This document shows positions 23,507 to 30,678 of a stretch of 36,500 bases of DNA, piece by piece (positions within the stretch are counted from its first letter, which is position 1; every line of letters begins with the position of its first letter). The notes beneath the pieces are model-generated. The model had not been told where the DNA came from, did no database searches, and worked only from the letters and a program-made list of their open reading frames with translations. Location: positions 1-36,500 of the forward strand of contig DATMTS010000074.1 of assembly GCA_035564555.1 (NCBI GenBank), written 5' to 3'. The position numbers were made by a program, and so were the translations under genes. The DNA comes from DATMTS01 sp035564555. GTDB lineage: Bacteria > Actinomycetota > Actinomycetes > Actinomycetales > Microbacteriaceae.

Positions 23507-23893
23507 ATGGCAAAGCTGTCAACTGAGGAGCTGCTCGAGCAGTTCAAGGACCTGACCCTGATCGAGCTGTCGGAGTTCGTCAAGGCGTTCGAGGAGACCT
23601 TCGAGGTCACCGCTGCTGCTCCGGTCGCCGTTGCGGCAGCCGGCGGCGGCGCTGCCGCCCCGGCCGAAGAGGTCGAGGAGAAGGACTCGTTCGACGTCGT
23701 TCTCGAGTCGGTCGGTGACAAGAAGATCCAGGTCATCAAGGTCGTGCGCGAGCTGACCAGCCTGGGCCTCGGCGAGGCCAAGGCCGTCGTCGACGGTGCT
23801 CCGAAGGCCGTGCTCGAGGGCGCGAACAAGGAGACCGCTGACAAGGCGAAGGCCGCTCTCGAAGAGGCCGGCGCCACCGTCACGCTCAAGTAG
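23507..23893 (+). CDS. rplL: 50S ribosomal protein L7/L12
   Basis: 128-residue acidic stalk protein that recruits translational GTPases. N-terminal dimerisation domain (1-35), Ala/Gly/Pro-rich hinge (about 36-55, VTAAAPVAVAAAGGGAAAP) and globular C-domain with KIQVIKVVRELTSLGLGEAKAVVDGAPK. AAGGAG precedes the ATG. In most bacteria rplL is made in excess of rplJ; the 100-bp intergenic region could allow separate translation control. A strong hairpin ends the operon. Confidence 0.98.
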   Translation: MAKLSTEELLEQFKDLTLIELSEFVKAFEETFEVTAAAPVAVAAAGGGAAAPAEEVEEKDSFDVVLESVGDKKIQVIKVVRELTSLGLGEAKAVVDGAPKAVLEGANKETADKAKAALEEAGATVTLK

Positions 23894-23907
23894 TCACGTA
23901 CTGCCGC

Positions 23908-23945
23908 ACTCAGGCGTCGTCCCCGGTCGGGGACGACGCCTGAGT
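23908..23945 (+). terminator. Strong hairpin terminator after rplL
   Basis: ACTCAGGCGTCGTCCCC (23908-23924) is perfectly complementary to GGGGACGACGCCTGAGT (23929-23945) with a GGTC loop: a 17-bp stem 14 bp after the stop. No U-tract follows, which is common for high-GC actinomycete terminators. Confidence 0.8.
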
Positions 23946-24020
23946 CGATTAACGGGCCACCGTCCACGCGTCTCACGATCGTCCCACGCTGCTCGGGCGG
24001 CTCTGCACCGCACCCACGGT

Positions 24021-24049
24021 TTGATATATATAGCCGAGCTATATATACT
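24021..24049 (+). promoter_or_regulatory. MarR gene promoter with embedded palindromic operator
   Basis: -35 TTGATA (24021-24026), 17-bp spacer and -10 TATACT (24044-24049). Inside lies a perfect inverted repeat TATATATAGC-CGA-GCTATATATA (24025-24047), with 10-bp arms covering the spacer and touching both boxes. A MarR dimer bound here would block RNA polymerase, so autorepression is likely. The start codon is seven bases after the -10. Confidence 0.75.
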
Positions 24050-24056
24050 GGGATGC

Positions 24057-24566
24057 ATGCTCACCGAACCGATCACCTTGCCGCCGAGGGGCGTTCCCGC
24101 CGAGGCGGCCGAGCTGCACGACATCCTGACCGACATCGTGCAGCTCAGCGGACGGGTCACACGCCTTGCGACCCGCGCGACCCAAGACCCCGAGACGCCG
24201 GCCACCTGGCGCACGCTCGCCGTGCTTCAGCAGCACGGACCGATGCGGCTGGGCGAACTGGCCCGGCTCAGCAATGTGGCCCAGCCGACCATGACGAAGA
24301 TCGTGGCCGGCCTGGTCGAGCGCGACTGGGTCAAGCGCATCGCCGATCAAGACGACGCACGAGCCTGGCAGATCGGCATCTCCTCCAAGGGCGTGACGGT
24401 GCTCACCGAGTGGCGCGCCAAGCTCGCCACGACTCTGCTGCCGATGTTCGAAGACCTGCCGGATGCCGACGTGCAGACGCTGCGCAAAGCCGTCGACCTC
24501 CTGCGCCCCCGCATCGAACTCGGATCAGCCGCCGCAGCCCTTCAGTCCGGAAAGGACGACCACTAA
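24057..24566 (+). CDS. MarR-family transcriptional regulator
   Basis: 169-residue regulator with a central winged HTH: TWRTLAVLQQHGPMRLGELARLSNVAQPTMTKIVAGLVERDWVKRIADQDDARAW, the standard MarR recognition helix and DxD-R wing. The helical N- and C-termini would form the dimer. The ATG at 24057 follows the -10 by seven bases and lacks a proper ribosome site, so translation is probably leaderless. The MFS gene starts four bases after the stop, so the pair looks like a drug- or metabolite-inducible efflux unit autorepressed through the palindrome at 24025-24047. The inducer is unknown. Confidence 0.9.
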   Translation: MLTEPITLPPRGVPAEAAELHDILTDIVQLSGRVTRLATRATQDPETPATWRTLAVLQQHGPMRLGELARLSNVAQPTMTKIVAGLVERDWVKRIADQDDARAWQIGISSKGVTVLTEWRAKLATTLLPMFEDLPDADVQTLRKAVDLLRPRIELGSAAAALQSGKDDH

Positions 24567-24570
24567 CCGA

Positions 24571-25818
24571 ATGTCAGCACACACCTCAGAGAGCACCGGC
24601 TCCATCCTCAAGCAGCCGATGGCGGTCTGGGCCGTGGCGTTCGCCAGCGTCATCGCCTTCATGGGAATCGGTCTCGTCGATCCGATCCTGCCGGCCATCG
24701 CCCATGATCTGAAGGCCACACCGACCGAGACGGAGATGCTGTTCACGACGTATCTCGCCGTCACCGGCGTGGCGATGTTCTTCACCAGTTGGGTGTCGAG
24801 CAGGCTCGGCGCGAAGAAGACGCTGTTGATCGGGCTCGCCCTGATCGTGCTGTTCGCCGCCGCGGCCGGGCTGAGCCCGAACGCCGAGGCGATCATGGGC
24901 TTCCGTGCGGGCTGGGGCCTCGGCAACGCGTTGTTCATCTCCACCGCGCTCGCGACGATCGTGGGCGCGGCCAGCGGTGGAACCTCCAGCGCGATCATCC
25001 TGTACGAAGCGGCGCTCGGCCTGGGCATCGCGATCGGACCGCTGCTCGGCGGCCTGCTGGGCGGCATCAGCTGGCGCGGCCCGTTCTTCGGCACCGCGGT
25101 GTTGATGGCGATCGGATTCATCGCCATCGTCGCGATGCTGCGCACGAACCCCGAGCCGCTGCAGCCCACGAGACTCTCTGCGCCGTTCCGTGCGCTTCGC
25201 AACCCGGCGCTGGGCACTCTGGCCGCTGCAGCACTGTTCTATAACATCGGATTCTTCGTTCTGCTCGCCTACACACCCTTCGTTCTTCAGCGGCTGGGCT
25301 TCGGCGATGCCATGACGCTGGGATTCATCTTCTTCGGCTGGGGGGTCGCCGTCGCGGTCTCATCGGTGTGGGGCGCACCGCTGCTGACGAGCCGGCTGCC
25401 GCGCACCCGCACGATGTGGATCGTGCTGCCGCTTCTGAGCATCGATCTCATCGTCGCCGGCTTCCTCGTGACCTCCGTCGTAGGCATCATCGTGTGCGTC
25501 ATCGTCGGCGGACTGCTGCTCGGGGTGATGAACACCGTGCTCACCGAGTCGGTGATGGAGGCTACGGAGCTTCCGCGTTCCGTCGCATCCTCCGCCTATT
25601 CCGGCGTACGGTTCATCGGCGGCGCGCTCGCCCCGCCAGGGGCGACGCTTCTGGCGAGCACGTTCGCGACCTCGACGCCGTATTTCGCCGGCGGGGTGTC
25701 GGTGCTGGTCGCCGCGGTCATCATCGTGCTCGGCACGGCACGGCTGCGCCGGGTGGACGGCGTCGCGGAAGACCGTCTCGAAGAGGCCGAGGCCATCACC
25801 CTCGCCGACGCCGGATGA
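24571..25818 (+). CDS. MFS transporter, probable drug/metabolite exporter
   Basis: 415-residue major facilitator protein with about 12 hydrophobic segments. The first loop has FMGIGLVDPILPAIAHDL and SWVSSRLGAKKTLLIG, the loop 2-3 motif of proton-driven exporters. EAALGLGIAIGPLLGG in segment 5 resembles antiporter motif C, which points to export rather than import. The hydrophilic C-terminus is short. It has AAAGGA upstream and is co-transcribed with the MarR gene. The substrate cannot be predicted. Confidence 0.88.
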   Translation: MSAHTSESTGSILKQPMAVWAVAFASVIAFMGIGLVDPILPAIAHDLKATPTETEMLFTTYLAVTGVAMFFTSWVSSRLGAKKTLLIGLALIVLFAAAAGLSPNAEAIMGFRAGWGLGNALFISTALATIVGAASGGTSSAIILYEAALGLGIAIGPLLGGLLGGISWRGPFFGTAVLMAIGFIAIVAMLRTNPEPLQPTRLSAPFRALRNPALGTLAAAALFYNIGFFVLLAYTPFVLQRLGFGDAMTLGFIFFGWGVAVAVSSVWGAPLLTSRLPRTRTMWIVLPLLSIDLIVAGFLVTSVVGIIVCVIVGGLLLGVMNTVLTESVMEATELPRSVASSAYSGVRFIGGALAPPGATLLASTFATSTPYFAGGVSVLVAAVIIVLGTARLRRVDGVAEDRLEEAEAITLADAG

Positions 25819-25852
25819 TGCGGCGCCAGCCAGTGGTCCAGGCGGTGGCCGC

Positions 25853-26875
25853 TCAGGCGCCTTCGGGCAGAGGGGGAGCCGTGCTGGTTCGCTCGATCAG
25901 TCGCACCGGGTAGCGCACCGAGCGCGTGCGCACGCGCCGACCGCCGAGTTCGTCCAACAGCATCCGCGCTGCGAGGGCGCCCTGCGCGAACGGTTCCTGC
26001 GCGATCGTCGTGAGCCCGAACGAGTCGGCGAGATCGTGGTCGTCGATGCCCACCACCGATATGTCGCGCGGAACGCGCAGTCCCGCGTCGTTGATGGCGA
26101 GGATCGCCCCCATCGCCATCTCGTCCGAATCGGCGAAGACGGCGGTGGGGCGCGTTCCCGCGCCGAGCGCGAGCAGCGTCGTCATGGCACGCCGAGCGGC
26201 CGCCATGTCGAAGTTGCCCTCGACGCTCAACTCGGTTCGCGCCGCGAGCCCGGCCGAAGCCATTGCCTGTTCGTAGCCGAGCCGCCGTTGCACCGGAACC
26301 TCGCGGGTGAGCCCCTCGACGACGGCACCGGCCAGATGGGCGATGCGCCGGTGCCCCAGCCCGATGAGGTGCTCGGTGGCCAGCCGTGCGGCCCCGCGCT
26401 CGTCGATGCCGACGTGCGGAAGCCCGCGCACCCGTCCGCCGATCACGATCGTCGGGTGCCCCGTCGATGCCAATTGCTTGCGCTCGTCCTCGGTGAAGTC
26501 GATGCACAGAGCGATCAGCGCATCGGTGCGCTTGCGCAGGATCGATCGGTGGAACACGCGTTCCCGGTCGCCTCGGCGACCGCCGAGGTTGAACAGGATC
26601 AGGTCGTAGCTGGCGGCTCGCAGCGCGGAATCCACTCCCTCGATCACCGTCGAGTAGTACCAGAGGTCGAGCGAGGGGATGACCACGCCCATTGCCAGCG
26701 TGCGTCCGGTCGCCAGCCCCGACGCGCTCGAGGAAGCCACGTAGCCCAGTTGTTGTGCGGCGAGCCGCACCCGTTCCCGCGTCGTCTCCGAAACGTTCGG
26801 CAGGCCGCGCAATGCACGCGAGACGGTCGCCGTCGACACGCCGCTGGCGCGTGCGACATCGTCGATTCCGGTCAC
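25853..26875 (-). CDS. LacI-family regulator of the alpha-glucoside operon
   Basis: 340 residues from a GTG at 26875 that overlaps the upstream small gene by four bases (GTGA). The HTH is IDDVARASGVSTATVSRALRGLPNVS, with hinge SSSASGLATG, then a binding-protein-like effector domain (FADSDEMAMGAI, VVGIDDHDLADSFG). It is the last gene of the - strand operon and so probably controls itself. The two AAGCGCTT cores at 30604-30624 between the divergent lipoprotein and alpha-glucosidase genes are the likely targets, with an alpha-glucoside or glucose derivative as effector (inferred). Confidence 0.9.
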   Translation of the reverse strand: MTGIDDVARASGVSTATVSRALRGLPNVSETTRERVRLAAQQLGYVASSSASGLATGRTLAMGVVIPSLDLWYYSTVIEGVDSALRAASYDLILFNLGGRRGDRERVFHRSILRKRTDALIALCIDFTEDERKQLASTGHPTIVIGGRVRGLPHVGIDERGAARLATEHLIGLGHRRIAHLAGAVVEGLTREVPVQRRLGYEQAMASAGLAARTELSVEGNFDMAAARRAMTTLLALGAGTRPTAVFADSDEMAMGAILAINDAGLRVPRDISVVGIDDHDLADSFGLTTIAQEPFAQGALAARMLLDELGGRRVRTRSVRYPVRLIERTSTAPPLPEGA

Positions 26876-27111
26876 GGTCGTGCGTTCTCCCCGTCTTGGT
26901 CATGCGCTCGGCGGCGAGAGGCGACCATGTTGCGTCGCGCCAAGAGCAAGCATGCCAGTACGAGCAGGAGAGCGAGTACCGTGAGCGCCCAGGCCAGGGC
27001 ATCCGTGCCCGTGACTTCGCACACGACCGTGATCACGAGGAAGGCGAACGCGAAGAACCCGACGGCGCCGATGAAGACGTCGAGGGTCTCCAGCCTGTCC
27101 CCGCGCCGCAT
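26872..27111 (-). CDS. Small two-helix membrane protein of the alpha-glucoside operon
   Basis: 79 residues with two hydrophobic segments (about 12-34 and 38-58), a short acidic/basic N-terminus and a basic C-terminal tail ending in HDQDGENARP. No known motif was recognised. It starts four bases after the permease stop and its own stop overlaps the LacI start, so it is embedded in the operon and probably real. A role in the transporter or regulation is speculative. Confidence 0.65.
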   Translation of the reverse strand: MRRGDRLETLDVFIGAVGFFAFAFLVITVVCEVTGTDALAWALTVLALLLVLACLLLARRNMVASRRRAHDQDGENARP

Positions 27112-27115
27112 GAAC

Positions 27116-28033
27116 TCAGCCCTTCACGCCGCCGGCGGTCAATCCCGCCACGATCCGGCGCTGGAAGATCAGCACCAGGATCACCAGGGGGACCGTGACC
27201 ACGGTCCCGGCCGCCATGATCGCCGTGTACGGCTCCTGGTGCGGCTGGCTGCCGGTGAAGCCCGCGATCGCGACCGTCACGGTCTGGGTCGCCGTCGTGG
27301 TCAACTGGCTGGCGATCAGGTACTCGTTCCAGCTGGAGATGAACGCCAGGATGGCGGTGGTGAATACGGCAGGGGCGGCCAACGGCAGGATGATCCTGCG
27401 GAACGCCTGCGCCTGCGTGCAGCCGTCGATGCGTGCCGCCTCCTCGAGGTCCCAGGGCATCTCCCGGAAGAACGAGGTGAGCGTGTACACCGTCAGCGGC
27501 AGCACGAACGAGATGTCCGGCAGGATCAGCGCCTGGTAGGTGCCGATCCAGCCCCAGTTGGTGAAGAGCTGGAACAGCGGGGTGAGCAGCGCCACACCGG
27601 GGAACATGGATGCGCCGAGGATGACGCCGAGGATGATCCCTTTGAGCTTGAAGTCGAGCCGGGCGAGGGCGTATGCCGCGAACGTTCCGACGAGCAGGGC
27701 GATCAGAGTGGTGCACGCGCCGATGAACAGGCTGTTCAGCAGCGCCTGGCCCAGATGGTTGCCCAGATTCGTCGAGAGCGCCGTGATGTAGTTGTCGAGC
27801 GTGACGTGGGTCGGCCACGGCGTCGTGTCGAAGGTGTAGCCGACGTCGCGCAGCGAGGTGACGAGCATCCAATAGAAGGGCGCAAGGCACCAGACCACGA
27901 TGACCAGCGCGCTGATGCCCGTTCGCGTGGTCTGCCAGCCGCGTCGGCGTCGCGCGCCGGAGCGGCTCGCCGCCCGCGTAGTCACCGCCCGCTTCTCAGC
28001 GTTCGCCGTTGCCGGGCCTGCGATGGCGCTCAT
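27116..28033 (-). CDS. CUT1 alpha-glucoside ABC transporter permease (MalG type)
   Basis: 305-residue permease from the ATG at 28033, which overlaps the MalF-type stop by four bases (ATGA). A basic cytoplasmic N-terminus of about 35 residues precedes roughly six membrane segments. The EAA loop EEAARIDGCTQAQAFRRIILPLAAPA (about residue 200) matches CUT1 permeases, and the C-terminus ends in the typical TAGGVKG. It forms a heterodimer with the upstream MalF-type protein. No ATPase is encoded nearby. Confidence 0.93.
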   Translation of the reverse strand: MSAIAGPATANAEKRAVTTRAASRSGARRRRGWQTTRTGISALVIVVWCLAPFYWMLVTSLRDVGYTFDTTPWPTHVTLDNYITALSTNLGNHLGQALLNSLFIGACTTLIALLVGTFAAYALARLDFKLKGIILGVILGASMFPGVALLTPLFQLFTNWGWIGTYQALILPDISFVLPLTVYTLTSFFREMPWDLEEAARIDGCTQAQAFRRIILPLAAPAVFTTAILAFISSWNEYLIASQLTTTATQTVTVAIAGFTGSQPHQEPYTAIMAAGTVVTVPLVILVLIFQRRIVAGLTAGGVKG

Positions 28034-29049
28034 ATCTTGCCCTTCTGCTGGGACTCCTGCGTTCGCACCACGTTCGCGCCGAGGAAGCGCACGAAGATGA
28101 ACGCGACGATGAAGATGATCAAGAACGTGATGGTCGACAGGGCCGATGCGCTGTTCGGGCCCTGTCTGATCTGATCGACCACCAGGATCGAGAGGGTCGT
28201 GGTGGCGTTGCCGGTTCCGCCGCCCCCGCCGGTGAGGATGGCGGGCAGGTCGTAGATGCGCAGCGCGTCGAGGATGCGGAACAACACGGCGACCATCAGC
28301 GCCGGCTTCACCAGCGGCATCGTGATACGCCAGAATCGCTGCATCGTCGTGGTGCCGTCCATCTTGGCGGCCTCGTAGACGTCTTCCGGGATGAGCTGCA
28401 ACCCGGCGAGGATCAGCAGCGCCATGAACGGCGTGGTCTTCCAGGTGTCGGCGATGATGATCGCCCACCGCGACGACCACTCGCCGCTCGTCCACAGGAT
28501 GTTGGTGTTGAACAGGCTGTTGGCGATGCCGTCGACCGAGAAGATGAAGTACCAGAGCTTCGCAGTGACCGCCGTCGGGATCGCCCACGGCACGAGGATC
28601 GCCGCACGTACCAGGCCGCGGCCCTTGAACGTGCGGTTCATGATGATGGCCATCCAGAGGCCGAAGACCGTTTCGAGGATGACCGTCACGAACGCGAAGA
28701 AGAACGTGATGAAGGTCGCGTTCCAGAACTGCGACCCGAGGTTGCCCGGCGGGCAGGTGACGGCCCCAGTCGGCGCCGTGCACTGCTGCAGCAGCCAGTG
28801 CGCATAGTTCGAGAAGCCGGCGAAGCCGCCCTGCACGAACATGCCGGTCGAGGCATCCAGGCCGGAGTCCTTCTGGAACGACATCACGATCGCGCTGATG
28901 ATGGGATAGCCGATGATGATGCCGAGCAGCACGATCGAGGGGGCGATCAGGTAGATCGCCCAGCGCGTCTCGCTTCGCCTGTTCTTAGCCTGTCCGGCGC
29001 GCGGCGACGGCGGCTTGCCCTTGGTGGTGGTCAGTGTCTCCGTTGACAT
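28030..29049 (-). CDS. CUT1 alpha-glucoside ABC transporter permease (MalF type)
   Basis: 339-residue permease with a Lys/Arg-rich N-terminus, about six membrane segments beginning near residue 30 (AIYLIAPSIVLLG) and a periplasmic loop containing two Cys in the CTAPTGAVTCPPG stretch. The EAA loop is EAAKMDGTTTMQRFWRITMPLVKPAL. It sits between the binding-protein gene, from which it is separated by a strong hairpin, and the MalG-type gene, which it overlaps. Confidence 0.92.
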   Translation of the reverse strand: MSTETLTTTKGKPPSPRAGQAKNRRSETRWAIYLIAPSIVLLGIIIGYPIISAIVMSFQKDSGLDASTGMFVQGGFAGFSNYAHWLLQQCTAPTGAVTCPPGNLGSQFWNATFITFFFAFVTVILETVFGLWMAIIMNRTFKGRGLVRAAILVPWAIPTAVTAKLWYFIFSVDGIANSLFNTNILWTSGEWSSRWAIIIADTWKTTPFMALLILAGLQLIPEDVYEAAKMDGTTTMQRFWRITMPLVKPALMVAVLFRILDALRIYDLPAILTGGGGGTGNATTTLSILVVDQIRQGPNSASALSTITFLIIFIVAFIFVRFLGANVVRTQESQQKGKI

Positions 29050-29084
29050 GGATGCCTCCGAGTGCTCGTGGTGTCAGAGCATGC

Positions 29085-29121
29085 GAGCCGACGTCGAGAG
29101 GAAGCCTCTCGACGTCGGCTC
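29085..29121 (-). terminator. Intra-operon 17-bp hairpin after the alpha-glucoside-binding protein gene
   Basis: GAGCCGACGTCGAGAGG (29085-29101) is perfectly complementary to CCTCTCGACGTCGGCTC (29105-29121), with a 3-nt loop, 11 bp after the lipoprotein stop and 35 bp before the permease start. There is no U-tract. It probably lets most transcripts end or be protected here, so the binding protein is made in excess. Confidence 0.65.
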
Positions 29122-29132
29122 ACGATGCGTCG

Positions 29133-30434
29133 TCAGCTGCCGGACCCGGCGGCGGCGATCGCGTCGTTCATGTCCTTCAGGGCCTGATCGACGCTCTTGC
29201 TGCCCTTCAGGGCGGCGTATGCGTTGTCTTGGATCGCCGAGGTGACCGCGGGGTAGAACGGGCTCACCGGGCGGGGAACCGCGTTCTCGATCGAGGTCTT
29301 CAGCGTGGACAGGTAGCCGAACTTCGCGTTCAGCGCGGCGTCGTCGTACAGCGAGGCCAGCACGGGCGACAGCGAGCCCTGGGTCACGAAGAACTTCTGA
29401 GTCTCTTCGGTCTGCAGGAATTCGAGGAAGTCGTGCGCGGTCTTCTTGTGCTTGGAGTAGACGCTGATCGCGGCGTTGTGACCACCGAGGCTCGATGCGC
29501 CCGGCTTGCCGTTGCCATCGCCCGGCAGCGGCGCGATCTTGAAGGTGTTCTTCACCTTGGAGCTGCCGTCGGTCTTGGCCAGGTTGTACACGTACGGCCA
29601 GTTGCGCAGGAACAGCAGCTTGCCGGCTTCGAACGCCGTGCGACCCTGCTCCTCCTGATAGGTGATGGCCTCGGCCGGGATGTTGCCGTCCTTGAATGCC
29701 GTCACCAGGCGCTGCAGGCCCTTCTTCGCCTCCGGGCTGTTCACCGTCGGGGTCTTGCCGTCGGCACCCACGACCGTGCCGCCCGCGGTGTTGACTGCCT
29801 CAGCCGTGTTGACGGTGAGGCCTTCATACTTCGCGAACTGGCCCGCATAGCATCCGATGCCGGCCTTCTTCGCGATAGAGCAGTCGGCCATCATCTCGTC
29901 CCAGCTGGTCGGCGGGGTCTTCACGAGATCGCTGCGGTAGTAGAGCAGACCGCCGTCGGAGGTCTGCGGCGCCGCATACAGCGTCTTGTTGTACGTGGCG
30001 GTCGCCACAGTCGGTTTGAGCAGCTTCGAGGTGTCGATCGCCATTTTGCCGGTCAGGGGCTGCAGCCAGCCCTTCGCGGCGAATTCGGCCGTCCACACGA
30101 CGTCGACGTCGACGACGTCGTAGTTCGCGTTCTTCGCCTGGAAGTTCTGCACCAGGTCGTCGTGCTGCTGATCGGCCTGGTCGGATTGCTCCTTGAAGGT
30201 GACCTTCTCATTGGGATGCGCCGCATTCCATTTGTCGAGCAGGGGACGCACGACGTTGCTGTTGTCCTTGCCTTGCACATACGTGATGGGGCCGACTCCG
30301 GTGAGGTTCTGGCTGGCCGGGCCGCTGCCCCCGTTGCCACCGCCCCCGCCACCGCCTGAGTTGCCGGAACATCCGGCGAGAACCAGTCCGGCGACGGCGA
30401 TTCCCGCCACGGCCGCGATGCGTGCTGCTTTCAT
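29133..30434 (-). CDS. Alpha-glucoside-binding lipoprotein (CUT1 family)
   Basis: 433-residue extracellular solute-binding protein family 1. The signal peptide ends in LAGC (Cys22) and is followed by a Gly/Ser linker. The mature domain shows ITYVQGKDNSNVVRPLLDKWNAAHPNEKVTF, VDVDVVWTAEFAAKGWLQPL, LYAAPQTSDGGLLYYRSDLV and ALKDMNDAI, the usual order for trehalose/maltose/alpha-glucoside binders. It heads the operon. The divergent GH13 alpha-glucosidase supports an alpha-linked disaccharide or short oligosaccharide as ligand; which one is not clear. Confidence 0.92.
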   Translation of the reverse strand: MKAARIAAVAGIAVAGLVLAGCSGNSGGGGGGGNGGSGPASQNLTGVGPITYVQGKDNSNVVRPLLDKWNAAHPNEKVTFKEQSDQADQQHDDLVQNFQAKNANYDVVDVDVVWTAEFAAKGWLQPLTGKMAIDTSKLLKPTVATATYNKTLYAAPQTSDGGLLYYRSDLVKTPPTSWDEMMADCSIAKKAGIGCYAGQFAKYEGLTVNTAEAVNTAGGTVVGADGKTPTVNSPEAKKGLQRLVTAFKDGNIPAEAITYQEEQGRTAFEAGKLLFLRNWPYVYNLAKTDGSSKVKNTFKIAPLPGDGNGKPGASSLGGHNAAISVYSKHKKTAHDFLEFLQTEETQKFFVTQGSLSPVLASLYDDAALNAKFGYLSTLKTSIENAVPRPVSPFYPAVTSAIQDNAYAALKGSKSVDQALKDMNDAIAAAGSGS

Positions 30435-30577
30435 GTCACTCCTCTTCGAGCCTGTTTTGCCTCTTTGTGGTGCGAGCCTCGTTGTCGAGTCTCTCGCGCC
30501 TTCTGCACGGAACTTCGGTGGCGCGCGTGCACGCCGAACCGGCTTGGCGCAGGCGCAGTTGCGTCTTGCTGAGCGAC

Positions 30578-30605
30578 GTTATACCGTGGCCACGGTGTTT
30601 TGCAA
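30578..30605 (-). promoter_or_regulatory. Probable promoter of the alpha-glucoside transporter operon
   Basis: On the - strand: -35 TTGCAA (30600-30605), 16-bp spacer and -10 TATAAC (30578-30583). The spacer contains most of a perfect 14-bp palindrome ACCGTGGCCACGGT (30583-30596). The leader to the ATG at 30434 is about 135 nt. The -35 overlaps the first AAGCGCTT core. Confidence 0.55.
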
Positions 30606-30628
30606 GCGCTTACGTCAAGCGCTTTCAT
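30602..30628. promoter_or_regulatory. Tandem LacI-family operators between divergent alpha-glucoside genes
   Basis: Two AAGCGCTT cores with a CG centre typical of LacI/GalR sites: 30604-30611 (within GCAAGCGCTTAC) and 30617-30624 (within TCAAGCGCTTTCA), 13 bp centre to centre. They lie between the transporter operon and the alpha-glucosidase gene and can control both. The LacI protein at 25853-26875 is the likely ligand. Confidence 0.7.
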
Positions 30629-30678
30629 AACGAATCAGTGAACGGGCTGCGGCCCCGGAGCGCGTCGGAAGGCGGCAC

